NCBI GenBank assembly: GCA_900759385.1
Contig: CAAEUZ010000096.1
Coordinates: 1-39,785, forward strand
Reading direction: 5' to 3'
Length of the DNA stretch: 39,785 bases
DNA from: an uncultured Oscillospiraceae bacterium
GTDB taxonomy: Bacteria > Bacillota > Clostridia > Oscillospirales > Oscillospiraceae
Part shown: piece by piece, positions 15,597-23,485 of the stretch
Layout of the letters: the number at the start of each line of letters is the position of its first letter
Numbering within the stretch: the stretch's first letter is position 1
Position numbers and translations under genes: made by a program
The notes under the pieces: model-generated
The model's database searches: none
The model's input: the letters and a program-made list of their open reading frames with translations, nothing else
What the model was told of the DNA's origin: nothing

Positions 15597-16499
15597 ATGA
15601 GCTATATGGATGTACTGAAGACCGCTCCCCAGGTCATGACCCCCGGCTCCTCGGCCTGCCAGGGCTGCGGCGGCGAGCTGATACTGCGCCGCATCATGCA
15701 GATAGCGGGCAATAACAGCGTTTTCGCCGTACCTCCCGGCTGCATGGCCGGGGCGGGCGTGGACGGCTGGAGCTACGCCAACGGCTGCACCGCGCCCATA
15801 CACATAACGCTGCTGGACAACACCGCCAGCTTCATGTCCGGCGTGAGCGAGATGTACCAGCGCAAAGGCCGTCCCGACGTCAACATAGTCGCCGTCGCCG
15901 GCGACGGCGCCACTGCCGACTGCGGCTTCCAGAGCCTCTCCGGCGCCGCCGAGCGCGGCACCAGGATGCTCTATGTCTGCTACGACAACGAGGGCTATAT
16001 GAACACCGGCTTCCAGCGCTCGTCTACTACCAGCCTCGGCTCACGCACCAGCACCACTCCCACGGGAGCGGCCATCAACGGCAAGGAGCAGAGCGCAAAG
16101 TATGTGCCGCTCATCATGGCCATGCACAACATCGAGTACTGCGCCACGGCCAGCCCCAGCAACATGCCGGACTTTGTGGCCAAGGTCAAGCGCGGCCTGG
16201 AGGCTAGCAAGAACGGCTTTGCCTACCTGCACGTGTTCTCCCCCTGCCCGACCGGGTGGAGCTTCAAGCCAGACGAGAGCATTGCCGTCGCCCGCCGCGC
16301 CGTACAGAGCAACGCCTTCCCGCTCTGGGAGTGCGACCGCGGGAAGTACTACATGACGGAAAACCGCAGCCCCGTCACCATCGCCGAGTTCGTGCGCGGC
16401 ATCGGCAAATTCAATAAGCTCACCGATGAGGACATCGCCGAGCTGCAGAAGGAAGCCGACGCCAGGTATGATATGATAAAGCGCCTGTGCGGGAAATAA
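15597..16499 (+). CDS. 2-oxoacid:ferredoxin oxidoreductase, beta subunit
   Basis: A 300-residue beta subunit that binds the diphosphate half of thiamine diphosphate. Visible are ACQGCGGELILRRIMQ, VAGDGATADCGFQSL (the GDG metal/TPP motif), and NEGYMNTGFQRSSTT with TSTTPTG, the usual NTG...TP signature. GGAGG precedes the ATG by 8 nt. It ends the operon and is followed by a strong terminator, so the complex is complete. Confidence 0.93.
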   Translation: MSYMDVLKTAPQVMTPGSSACQGCGGELILRRIMQIAGNNSVFAVPPGCMAGAGVDGWSYANGCTAPIHITLLDNTASFMSGVSEMYQRKGRPDVNIVAVAGDGATADCGFQSLSGAAERGTRMLYVCYDNEGYMNTGFQRSSTTSLGSRTSTTPTGAAINGKEQSAKYVPLIMAMHNIEYCATASPSNMPDFVAKVKRGLEASKNGFAYLHVFSPCPTGWSFKPDESIAVARRAVQSNAFPLWECDRGKYYMTENRSPVTIAEFVRGIGKFNKLTDEDIAELQKEADARYDMIKRLCGK

Positions 16500-16507
16500 G
16501 ATGAGTT

Positions 16508-16535
16508 AAAGCGCCCCGGCCCCCGGGGCGCTTTT
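16508..16535 (+). terminator. Terminator of the oxidoreductase operon
   Basis: AAAGCGCCCCGG-CCC-CCGGGGCGCTTTT, 12-bp arms with a 3-nt loop and a short T-run, 8 bp after the beta-subunit stop. Confidence 0.85.
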
Positions 16536-16570
16536 CCCGGAAAAGCGATCGGAAAAAGTGAAAAAAGTGC

Positions 16571-16598
16571 TTGACTTTTTTCGCACAGCGTGTATAAT
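16571..16598 (+). promoter_or_regulatory. Promoter of tRNA-Gln
   Basis: TTGACT (16571-16576), 16-bp spacer, perfect TATAAT (16593-16598), 13 bp before the mature tRNA 5' end. Confidence 0.8.
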
Positions 16599-16611
16599 AC
16601 TATCTGCACCT

Positions 16612-16685
16612 AGCGGGATTGTGTAAAGGTAGCACAGCGGACTCTGACTCCGTATGTGAGGGTTCGAATCCTTCTCCCGCTGCCA
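16612..16685 (+). tRNA. tRNA-Gln (anticodon CUG)
   Basis: Cloverleaf by hand: acceptor arm AGCGGGA / TCCCGCT with discriminator G and encoded CCA; D-arm with GTG...CAC and AAAGGTAG loop; anticodon stem GCGGA / TCCGT enclosing CTCTGAC, anticodon CTG; T-arm GAGGG-TTCGAAT-CCTTC. Length 74 nt including CCA. It stands alone between its own promoter and terminator. Confidence 0.93.
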
Positions 16686-16715
16686 AAGCCCTCGGCACTG
16701 CCGAGGGCTTTATTT
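16685..16715 (+). terminator. Terminator of tRNA-Gln
   Basis: AAAGCCCTCGGC-ACT-GCCGAGGGCTTT, 12-bp perfect arms, then TATTTATT. It starts at the last base of the CCA end. Confidence 0.85.
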
Positions 16716-16721
16716 ATTCAC

Positions 16722-16750
16722 TTGACAAACGGGGTTAAACAGGGTTAACT
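16722..16750 (+). promoter_or_regulatory. Promoter and GTTAA-N6-TTAAC palindrome upstream of znuA
   Basis: TTGACA (16722-16727) is followed after 17 bp by TTAACT (16745-16750), a weak -10. An inverted repeat GTTAA (16734-16738) - 6 bp - TTAAC (16745-16749) occupies the spacer and the -10, where a zinc-dependent repressor would act. It does not match the classic Zur box; the arms are those of the AdcR motif TTAACYRGTTAA in reversed order. The predicted start is about at the ATG (16757). Confidence 0.5.
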
Positions 16751-16756
16751 AAGTAC

Positions 16757-17707
16757 ATGAAAAAGTTCTTTGCAATATTAATAGCCTTATCCCTGGCGCT
16801 GTCCCTGGCCGCCTGCGGGGAGGCGCCGGAGGCTGATAACGGCGGGATCTCCGTCGTGGCCACGACCTTCGCCCCTTACGACTTTGCGCGGCAGCTCGTC
16901 GGCGACACGGGGACGGTCTCCATGCTGCTGCCGCCGGGCAGCGAGTCGCACTCATATGAGCCGACGCCGAAGGACATCCTGGAGATACAGAACGCGGACG
17001 TTTTCATCTACGTGGGCGGCGAGAGCGACGCCTGGGTGACGGACGTGCTGGAGAGCGTGGGCGAGGGCGTGCGCGCCGTGACGCTCATGGACTGCGTTGA
17101 GCTCCTCGAGGAGGAGACCGTAGAGGGCATGGAGGCCGAGGTGCACGACCATGAACACGGCGAAGAGGGCCATGAGGCCGAGTACGACGAGCACGTGTGG
17201 ACAAGCCCGCGCAACGCCGCCCTCATCTGCGAGAAGATAGCGGCCGCCCTCTGCGAGGCAGACCCGGCCAACGCGTCCGTGTACAACGCCAACCTGGCCG
17301 TGTACAGCGCCGAGCTCGCCAAACTGGACGCCGCGTTTACCGGTATTGTGGCGGACGGGGCGCGTAAGACCATCATCTTTGCCGACCGCTTCCCGCTGCT
17401 GTACTTTGCGCGCGCCTACGGCCTCGCGTACTACGCCGCCTTCCCCGGCTGCAGCGAGGACGCGGAGCCGAGCGCGGCGACGGTGGCGTTCATCATCGAC
17501 AAGGTTAGGGAGGAGGACATCCCCGTCGTCTTCCACGTGGAGCTGGCCAACGAGGACATGGCGGACATAGTCTGCGACGAGACAGGGGCTGTCAAGCGGC
17601 AGTTCAACGCCTGCCACAATGTCACCCGCGCGCAGTTCAACGCGGGCGTTACCTACCTCGACCTCATGTGGGAGAACACCGAAGTTTTAAAGGAGGCGCT
17701 GGCCTGA
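16757..17707 (+). CDS. znuA: Zinc ABC transporter substrate-binding lipoprotein
   Basis: Extracytoplasmic metal-binding lipoprotein (316 residues, cluster A-I family). It has a lipoprotein signal ending LSLAAC with Cys20 as lipidation site, metal-ligand region SESHSYEPTPKD (His65), a histidine/acid-rich loop HDHEHGEEGH (residues 130-139) typical of zinc-specific members, and YDEHVWTSP (His146). It leads a three-gene operon with the ATPase and permease. Unlike its neighbours it lacks a well-spaced Shine-Dalgarno: the nearest AGGG is 12 nt before the ATG, and the predicted transcription start is very close. Zinc is favoured over manganese because of the His loop. Confidence 0.92.
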   Translation: MKKFFAILIALSLALSLAACGEAPEADNGGISVVATTFAPYDFARQLVGDTGTVSMLLPPGSESHSYEPTPKDILEIQNADVFIYVGGESDAWVTDVLESVGEGVRAVTLMDCVELLEEETVEGMEAEVHDHEHGEEGHEAEYDEHVWTSPRNAALICEKIAAALCEADPANASVYNANLAVYSAELAKLDAAFTGIVADGARKTIIFADRFPLLYFARAYGLAYYAAFPGCSEDAEPSAATVAFIIDKVREEDIPVVFHVELANEDMADIVCDETGAVKRQFNACHNVTRAQFNAGVTYLDLMWENTEVLKEALA

Positions 17708-18414
17708 TGGCACTGATAAAATGCGAAGACCTGGCCTTCGCCTATTCGGGCGAGACGGTGCTGCGCGGCGTGAGCTTTTCCGTCAACACGGGCGACTACC
17801 TCTGCATCGTGGGCGAGAACGGCTCCGGCAAGAGCACGCTCATGCGCGGCCTGCTCGGCCTCAAGGAGCCGAGTGCGGGCAGCATAACCTTCGGCGACGG
17901 GCTCAAGCCCAATGAAATCGGCTATCTGCCCCAGCAGACGGACCTGCAGCGGGATTTTCCCGCCAGCGTGTTCGAGGTCGCGCTCTCCGGGCGCCTGAAT
18001 TCGCTGGGACGGCGGTTCTTCTACTCCAAGGCCGACCGGGCCGAGACGGAGCGCAACTTAGAGCGCATAGGCATGCTCGAGTTCAAAAACCGCTGCTATC
18101 AGGAGCTCTCCGGCGGGCAGCAGCAGCGCGTCCTGCTCGCTAGGGCCCTGAACGCCACCAGCAAGCTCCTGCTCCTGGACGAACCCGTCGCGGGCCTGGA
18201 CCCCGTGGCTACCGGGGAGATGTACAATATATTAAAGCTCATCAACCTCTGCGACGGCGTGACGGTCGTCATGGTGTCCCACGACGTGAACGCCGCTATG
18301 CGCTACGCCACGCACATACTGCAGCTGGGCCACACGCAGCTCTACTTCGGCAGCGTGCACGACTACGTGCACTCCGACGCCGCCAGGATACTGAGGGGAG
18401 GGGAGAAGGCATGA
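17707..18414 (+). CDS. znuC: Zinc ABC transporter ATP-binding protein
   Basis: A 235-residue ABC ATPase with Walker A GENGSGKST, signature LSGGQQQRVLLARAL and Walker B LLLLDEPVAGLD, followed by the switch histidine in MVSHDV. The ATG overlaps the znuA stop (TGATG) with AGGAGG upstream, so translation is coupled. The sequence FAYSGETVLRGVSF and YLPQQTDLQRDFPASVFEV are typical of metal-type ATPases. Confidence 0.93.
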   Translation: MALIKCEDLAFAYSGETVLRGVSFSVNTGDYLCIVGENGSGKSTLMRGLLGLKEPSAGSITFGDGLKPNEIGYLPQQTDLQRDFPASVFEVALSGRLNSLGRRFFYSKADRAETERNLERIGMLEFKNRCYQELSGGQQQRVLLARALNATSKLLLLDEPVAGLDPVATGEMYNILKLINLCDGVTVVMVSHDVNAAMRYATHILQLGHTQLYFGSVHDYVHSDAARILRGGEKA

Positions 18415-19232
18415 TACTCTTTGAAATGCTGTCCTATTCCTTCCTGGCACGGGCAATGCTCGTCGGCGTGCTCGTCTCGCTGTGCTCGGCGCTGCTGGGC
18501 ACCTCGCTGGTACTCAAGCGTTATTCGATGATAGGCGACGGCCTCAGCCACGTCGGCTTCGGCGCTCTTGCCGCAGCGAGCGCGCTCGGACTCGCGCCGC
18601 TGGCCGTGGCGGTGCCGGTGGTGGTCGTGGCGGCGGTGATACTCCTGCGCATCTCACAGACGCGCAGCGCGATCAAGGGCGACGCCGCGGTGGCCCTTAT
18701 ATCCAGCGGCGCCCTGGCCATAGGCGTGCTGGTGATCTCACTTACCAGCGGGTCGAACACCAACATCTCCAACTATATGTTCGGCTCCATCCTCACGGTC
18801 TCGCGCGCGGACGCGGTGCTCTCCGTGGTGCTGTGCGTAGCCGTAATCGTCTGCTTTACCCTGCTCTATCCGCGCATCTTCGCCGTAACATTTGACGAGA
18901 CTTTCGCCCAGGCCACCGGTGCGAAGGCGGGGGCGTACAATATGCTCCTCGCCGTGCTTACCGCCGTGACTGTCGTGCTCGGCATGCGCATGATGGGCGC
19001 GCTGCTGATATCCAGCCTCATAATCTTCCCGCCGCTGGCGGCGATGCGCGTGTTCCGCTCGTTCCGGTCGGTCACCGTCTGCTCGGCTGTGTTCTCGGTC
19101 GTGTGCTTCGTGCTCGGCATGACGGCCAGCTATGCGCTGGAGACGCCCAGCGGTGCGAGCGTGGTGTGCGTTAATATAATCGGGTTTGCGCTGTTTGCGC
19201 TCATAGGACGGCTGAAATGCATAGCAAAGTGA
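18411..19232 (+). CDS. znuB: Zinc ABC transporter permease
   Basis: A 273-residue integral membrane protein of the ABC-3 family with eight or nine hydrophobic helices. Hallmarks are GTSLVLKRYSMIGDGLSHVGFG near the N-terminus and LGMRMMGALLISSLIIFPPLAAM in the second half. It overlaps znuC by 4 bp (ATGA). Completes the zinc importer. Confidence 0.93.
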   Translation: MILFEMLSYSFLARAMLVGVLVSLCSALLGTSLVLKRYSMIGDGLSHVGFGALAAASALGLAPLAVAVPVVVVAAVILLRISQTRSAIKGDAAVALISSGALAIGVLVISLTSGSNTNISNYMFGSILTVSRADAVLSVVLCVAVIVCFTLLYPRIFAVTFDETFAQATGAKAGAYNMLLAVLTAVTVVLGMRMMGALLISSLIIFPPLAAMRVFRSFRSVTVCSAVFSVVCFVLGMTASYALETPSGASVVCVNIIGFALFALIGRLKCIAK

Positions 19233-19301
19233 ATATTCCAGCGGTTATGCAGAAAATTGTGTATATTAACCGTTAACAAAGCGCATTTTCGCGTAAATTT
19301 C

Positions 19302-19356
19302 CGCATAATATTTCACCCCGGCGGTTGACAAAACCCTGCCGGGGTGATATTATGCG
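19302..19356. repeat. Long inverted repeat that encloses a promoter
   Basis: Left arm 19302-19322 (CGCATAATATTTCACCCCGGC) and right arm 19338-19356 (GCCGGGGTGATATTATGCG) are reverse complements apart from two extra T in the left arm, with 15 bp between. As RNA from upstream it would form a strong hairpin, but without a T-run. The promoter of the next operon lies inside it. Confidence 0.8.
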
Positions 19357-19380
19357 TAAGTCAGGTTAACAGTTTGTTAA
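19325..19380 (+). promoter_or_regulatory. Promoter of the amino-acid transporter operon, with downstream TTAAC-N5-GTTAA site
   Basis: TTGACA (19325-19330) in the loop of the inverted repeat, 17-bp spacer, TATTAT (19348-19353) in its right arm. A further inverted repeat TTAAC-AGTTT-GTTAA (19366-19380) lies just past the predicted start, a usual repressor position. A related TTAACCGTTAAC sits at 19266-19277. No riboswitch or T-box was recognised in the ~65-nt leader. Confidence 0.65.
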
Positions 19381-19423
19381 AACGCCTGGCCGATATGATT
19401 ACATAATGGAAAGAGGATAAGTA

Positions 19424-20440
19424 ATGAAGAAGTTTCTTGCACTGCTTCTCGCCCTCGTGATGGTGTTCGCCCTCGCTGCCTGCGGCAGCGAAGCCAGCGA
19501 CCCCAACGCCGACCCCGCCGCTACTGACGACGGAGCAAGCGCTACCCCCGAGGCGACCCCGGAACCGACCGAGAACCCCTACGCTGAAATGAGCACCGAG
19601 GAGCTGCTCGCCCAGCTCGAGACCGTCACTGACGGCGTCCTGAGTGTGGCCACCAGCCCCGACTTCGCCCCCTACGAGTTCTATGCCCTGGACGAGAACG
19701 GCAACGCCACCCTCGCCGGCTTTGACATCGCCCTGGCTCAGTACCTGGCTGACTTTATGGGTCTTGAGTGCCAGATTACCGCGATGGATTTTGACGGCAT
19801 TGCGACCGAGCTGTCCATGAAGACCACCGACATCGGCCTCGCCGGCTTCAGCCCCGATCCGGAGCGTGAGGGCGCCATGGCTTTCTCCGACCTCTACTAC
19901 CTCGGCGGACAGAGCTTCGTCACCACCAAGGACAAGGCCGACCTGTTCCCCGACCTTGAGAGCATCAACAACCCCGAGTATCAGATCGGCTGCCAGAGCG
20001 GCTCCATCCAGCAGGATCTCGCCGAGGAGTACGCTGCTCCCGAGAGCGTTACCACGCTGGTCCGTGTGACCGACATCGTCGCCGAGCTGGTGTCCGGCGG
20101 CCTGGACGGCGCCTTCATTGAGACCGCCGTTGCCGAGAACTACGCTGTAACCAACCCCGATCTTGAGATCGTCCTTGAGGTTCCCTATGACCAGGCCGGC
20201 TCCGCCGTCGGCGTGCAGCTGGACAACCCCGTGCTGCTCGAGCTGGTCAACCGCGGCATAGCTCAGTGCATCGAGTCCGGCGAGATGGATCGCTTCGTGG
20301 CCGAGGCCAACGAGCTGTCCCTGGGCGACATGTACGAGGGCCTGCTGGACGCCAGCGGCCAGGTTCCTGATGCCGGCACCAGCGCCGAGGACGCCAACGC
20401 CGCCAACAGCGCCGCGCCTGAGGAGAGTCCGGCTGCCTGA
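19424..20440 (+). CDS. Amino-acid-type ABC transporter substrate-binding lipoprotein
   Basis: A 338-residue family 3 solute-binding protein. The signal MKKFLALLLALVMVFALAAC gives lipidation at Cys20. A Thr/Pro/Glu/Ala-rich linker (residues ~23-60) separates it from the binding fold, which starts GVLSVATSPDFAPYEF and continues with LAGFDIALAQYLADF and FIETAVAENY. The last ~25 residues are an Ala/Ser/Glu/Pro tail, unusual for the family. AGAGG lies 8 nt before the ATG. Likely ligand is a polar or acidic amino acid or a derivative; the neighbouring M20 hydrolase hints at a conjugated amino acid. Confidence 0.92.
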   Translation: MKKFLALLLALVMVFALAACGSEASDPNADPAATDDGASATPEATPEPTENPYAEMSTEELLAQLETVTDGVLSVATSPDFAPYEFYALDENGNATLAGFDIALAQYLADFMGLECQITAMDFDGIATELSMKTTDIGLAGFSPDPEREGAMAFSDLYYLGGQSFVTTKDKADLFPDLESINNPEYQIGCQSGSIQQDLAEEYAAPESVTTLVRVTDIVAELVSGGLDGAFIETAVAENYAVTNPDLEIVLEVPYDQAGSAVGVQLDNPVLLELVNRGIAQCIESGEMDRFVAEANELSLGDMYEGLLDASGQVPDAGTSAEDANAANSAAPEESPAA

Positions 20441-20476
20441 GCGGGCAGTATTTAACCGGTAAACGCAACGCAGGGC

Positions 20477-20497
20477 CCTCCCCCGCAATGGGGGAGG
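20477..20497 (+). other. Intercistronic hairpin between binding protein and permease
   Basis: CCTCCCCC-GCAAT-GGGGGAGG, 8-bp GC stem without a T-run, in the 87-bp gap. Such stems often protect the abundant binding-protein mRNA or reduce read-through to the permease. Confidence 0.6.
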
Positions 20498-20527
20498 CGC
20501 TTTGCATGTAAAAGGAGTGGTACATAA

Positions 20528-21226
20528 ATGTTTACACAGGCCGGCTTTGAGGCCGCACTCAGCTACTGGAGGCTGTTTCTCGAGGGCACGGTGACTACCG
20601 TGGTGCTTTCCGCCTGCGCAGTCTTCTTTGGCTTCATTATGGCGCTCATACTGGCGCTGTGCCGTATGGGCAAAGTGGGTCCGCTGCGCTGGATAGCCAC
20701 CGCATACGTCGAGGTATTTCGTGCCACCCCGATGCTCGTGCAGGTGCTGCTCATCTACAATATGATGACCATGGCGCTTGACATGCCTACGTTTACGCTG
20801 TTTTTTGACGTGCGTTTCAACCGCTTCCTGCCCGGCGTGATAGCGCTGAGCCTGAACTCCGGCGCGTACCTCAGCGAAGTCATTCGCTCCGGCATCAGCT
20901 CAATACCCATCGGACAGACCGAGGCCGCGCGCTCGCTGGGTCTTCCTGCGGGTAAGACCATGCGTCTCGTGGTGCTGCCGCAGGCCATAAAGAACATACT
21001 GCCGGCCATGGCCAACGAGTTCGTCACGATAATCAAGGAGTCCTCGATAACCTACCTTATCGGCGTGTCCGAGATTATGAGCGCCGTCCAGGCCGTGCGC
21101 GGAGCTACCTACCGCTCCCTTGAGGCGCTGGTTTATGCAGGTATCCTCTACTTCTGCCTGACCTTCCCGACCTCCAAGGTTATCGCCCACTTTGAAAGGA
21201 AGATGAGCCGTGGCTACAAGAGATAA
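20528..21226 (+). CDS. Amino acid ABC transporter permease
   Basis: A 232-residue HisM/GlnP-type permease with about five membrane helices. The EAA loop that contacts the ATPase is EAARSLGLPAGKTMRLVVLPQ followed by AIKNILPAMANEFVTIIKESS. AAAGGAGTGG precedes the ATG. Its 3' end overlaps the ATPase gene by 17 bp. Confidence 0.93.
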   Translation: MFTQAGFEAALSYWRLFLEGTVTTVVLSACAVFFGFIMALILALCRMGKVGPLRWIATAYVEVFRATPMLVQVLLIYNMMTMALDMPTFTLFFDVRFNRFLPGVIALSLNSGAYLSEVIRSGISSIPIGQTEAARSLGLPAGKTMRLVVLPQAIKNILPAMANEFVTIIKESSITYLIGVSEIMSAVQAVRGATYRSLEALVYAGILYFCLTFPTSKVIAHFERKMSRGYKR

Positions 21227-22037
21227 GAAGCAAGCACTTGAGAATACCGAGGCCTACCTGGCCGAGCACCCGGCGGATACAAACGCGCTCATAAGCGTCC
21301 GCGGCCTCAAGAAGCACTACAACAAGGGCGCCATCAAGGCCCTGGACGGTGTGGACGTCGATATACACAAGGGTGAGGTCGTCGTCATAATCGGTCCGAG
21401 CGGCGGCGGCAAGAGCACTCTGCTGCGCTCGCTGAACCTGCTCGAGGAGCCCACCGAGGGCGCCGTGTTCTTCGAGGGTGTGGACATCACCAAGAAAAAG
21501 GACGCCGAGGGCAAGAAGATAGACATCAACGTCGTGCGCCAGAAGATGGGCATGGTGTTCCAGCAGTTCAACCTGTTCCCGCACAAGACGGTCATCGAGA
21601 ACATGATTCTCGCCCCCGTGCAGCTGGGCAGGCTCAAGGAGGACGAGGCGCGCGCCAAGGCGCAGAAGCTGCTCGAGCGCGTAGGCCTCGGCGACCGCGC
21701 CGACGCCTATCCCATCCAGCTCTCCGGCGGCCAGCAGCAGCGCGTCGCAATCGTCCGCGCACTGTGTATGGATCCCGACGTCATGCTCTTTGACGAGCCC
21801 ACCAGCGCCCTAGACCCCGAGATGGTCGGCGAGGTGCTCGACGTTATGAAGCAGCTCGCCCAGGAGGGCATGACCATGGTCGTCGTCACGCACGAGATGC
21901 ACTTTGCCCGCGAAGTCGGCAGCCGTATCCTGTTCCTGGCCGACGGCAAGCTGGTCGAGCAGGGCACGCCCGAAAAGCTTTTTGACAACCCGCAGAGCCC
22001 CAGGCTCCAGGACTTCCTCAGTAAGGTATTGATATGA
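21210..22037 (+). CDS. Amino acid ABC transporter ATP-binding protein
   Basis: A 275-residue GlnQ-type ATPase: Walker A GPSGGGKSTLLRSLN, signature LSGGQQQRVAIVRAL, Walker B VMLFDEPTSALDPE, switch VVTHEM. The start is a GTG at 21210 with AAAGGAAG 8 nt upstream; no in-frame ATG precedes the domain. The first ~27 residues (ATRDKKQALENTEAYLAEHP) are a helical extension not usual in GlnQ proteins. Confidence 0.92.
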   Translation: MATRDKKQALENTEAYLAEHPADTNALISVRGLKKHYNKGAIKALDGVDVDIHKGEVVVIIGPSGGGKSTLLRSLNLLEEPTEGAVFFEGVDITKKKDAEGKKIDINVVRQKMGMVFQQFNLFPHKTVIENMILAPVQLGRLKEDEARAKAQKLLERVGLGDRADAYPIQLSGGQQQRVAIVRALCMDPDVMLFDEPTSALDPEMVGEVLDVMKQLAQEGMTMVVVTHEMHFAREVGSRILFLADGKLVEQGTPEKLFDNPQSPRLQDFLSKVLI

Positions 22038-23470
22038 ACGACTATCAGAAGAACGCTATAAAGTATATAGACGAAAACGCCGGTATTTTTACCGGCGTTT
22101 CGGATGCAATCTGGGCCAGGCCCGAGCTCAGCCTAAAGGAGTTCGAGAGCGCCAGGCTCTATTGTGACACCCTGCGCGAGCACGGCTTCGAGGTCACGGA
22201 GGGGCTCGCCGGCGTGAAAACCGCCTTTTGCGGCAAGTACGGTTCCGGCAGGCCGGTAATCGGCATCCTGGGAGAGTTCGACGCCCTCTCCGGACTCAGC
22301 CAGGCCGCCGGATGCACTGAGCACAAGCCGCTGGTCGAGGGCGGCCCCGGCCACGGCTGCGGCCACAACATGCTCGGCGCCGGTGCGCTGGGCGCGGCCT
22401 TCGCCGTCAGGGACTTCCTCGAAAAGTCCGGCCACAGCAGCACGGTCATCTTCTACGGCTGCCCCGGCGAAGAGGGCGGCGCAGGCAAGGCCTTCATGGC
22501 CCGAGAGGGCATGTGGCGCGAGCTCGACTGCGCCCTGACCTGGCACCCGAGCGATGTGAACGAGGTCGTCACCGGTACGAACAACTCCAGTATCCAGGTG
22601 CTCTACAAGTTCCACGGCGTCTCCGCCCACGCGGCGGGCGACCCGGAGAACGGCCGCAGCGCGCTGGACGCCGTGGAGCTGATGAACACCGGCGTGCAGT
22701 ACCTGCGCGAGCACATGACCAGCGACTGCCGCATCCACTACGCAATCATCGACGCCGGCGGCGTTTCTCCTAACGTGGTACAGAGCGAGGCCAGCGTCCT
22801 CTATCTGGTGCGTGCCAACAAGGTGCGGGACAGCATAGCTCTCCTGAAACGTGTGGACAAAATCGCCCAGGGCGCGGCGCTCATGACCGAGACCAGCTTC
22901 GACCGCCAGTTTATCGATGGCACCGCCGAGCTGGTGCCCAACTACACGCTGGAAGCGCTGCTCTACCGTATCTTCAACGAGGTCGGCCTGCCCGAGTACA
23001 CGGACGGGGAGCGCCAGCTGGCAGAGGCCCTGCGCAGGACCTATGAGCTCCACGCCGCTCCCGGCATAGCGGCCGGCTTTGACGCCGACATAGCCGCCGA
23101 CGTGGCCGAGCGCACCAACGGCCTGCAGGACGCGCTCTGCGGTTTCATCATGCCCGAGTACCACTCCGCCGGCTTCGTGGCCGGGAGCACGGACGTGGGC
23201 GACGTGAGCTGGCAGACCCCGGCGGCGCAGGTGCACTGCGTCACATTCCCCTTCGGAGCCGCCGGACACTCCTGGCAGAACGTCAGCTGCGGCGGAACCA
23301 GCCTCGGCCACAAGGGCCTCATAAACGCGGCGAAGATTATTGCCTGTGCGGCCATAGAGCTCATGGATGACCCCGAGACGCTGCAAAAGGCCCGGGACGA
23401 GTTTGCCCGCCGCACCAGGAGCGGCTATGTCTGCCCCATAGAGCCCGACGCCGTGCCCACGGCCATCTGA
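22034..23470 (+). CDS. M20-family amidohydrolase, AbgB-like
   Basis: A 478-residue zinc peptidase/amidase of the AbgB (p-aminobenzoyl-glutamate hydrolase subunit B) group. Metal and catalytic motifs: EFDALSG, GHGCGHNMLGAGALGAAFA, GCPGEEGGAGK (catalytic Glu pair), TWHPSD (His), and STDVGDVSW near the C-terminus. The dimerisation domain begins VLYKFHGVSAHAAGDPENG. Its ATG overlaps the ATPase stop (ATGA), so it is the fourth gene of the transporter operon. This suggests that an amide-conjugated amino acid is imported and then hydrolysed. The real substrate is not readable. Confidence 0.9.
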   Translation: MNDYQKNAIKYIDENAGIFTGVSDAIWARPELSLKEFESARLYCDTLREHGFEVTEGLAGVKTAFCGKYGSGRPVIGILGEFDALSGLSQAAGCTEHKPLVEGGPGHGCGHNMLGAGALGAAFAVRDFLEKSGHSSTVIFYGCPGEEGGAGKAFMAREGMWRELDCALTWHPSDVNEVVTGTNNSSIQVLYKFHGVSAHAAGDPENGRSALDAVELMNTGVQYLREHMTSDCRIHYAIIDAGGVSPNVVQSEASVLYLVRANKVRDSIALLKRVDKIAQGAALMTETSFDRQFIDGTAELVPNYTLEALLYRIFNEVGLPEYTDGERQLAEALRRTYELHAAPGIAAGFDADIAADVAERTNGLQDALCGFIMPEYHSAGFVAGSTDVGDVSWQTPAAQVHCVTFPFGAAGHSWQNVSCGGTSLGHKGLINAAKIIACAAIELMDDPETLQKARDEFARRTRSGYVCPIEPDAVPTAI

Positions 23471-23485
23471 ATTGGATAGAGTTTA

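Noticed and set aside
20461..20500. Hairpin after the amino-acid binding protein as a true terminator
   Set aside because: No T-run follows, and the permease follows at once with a good ribosome site and no promoter; it is kept as an intercistronic stem.
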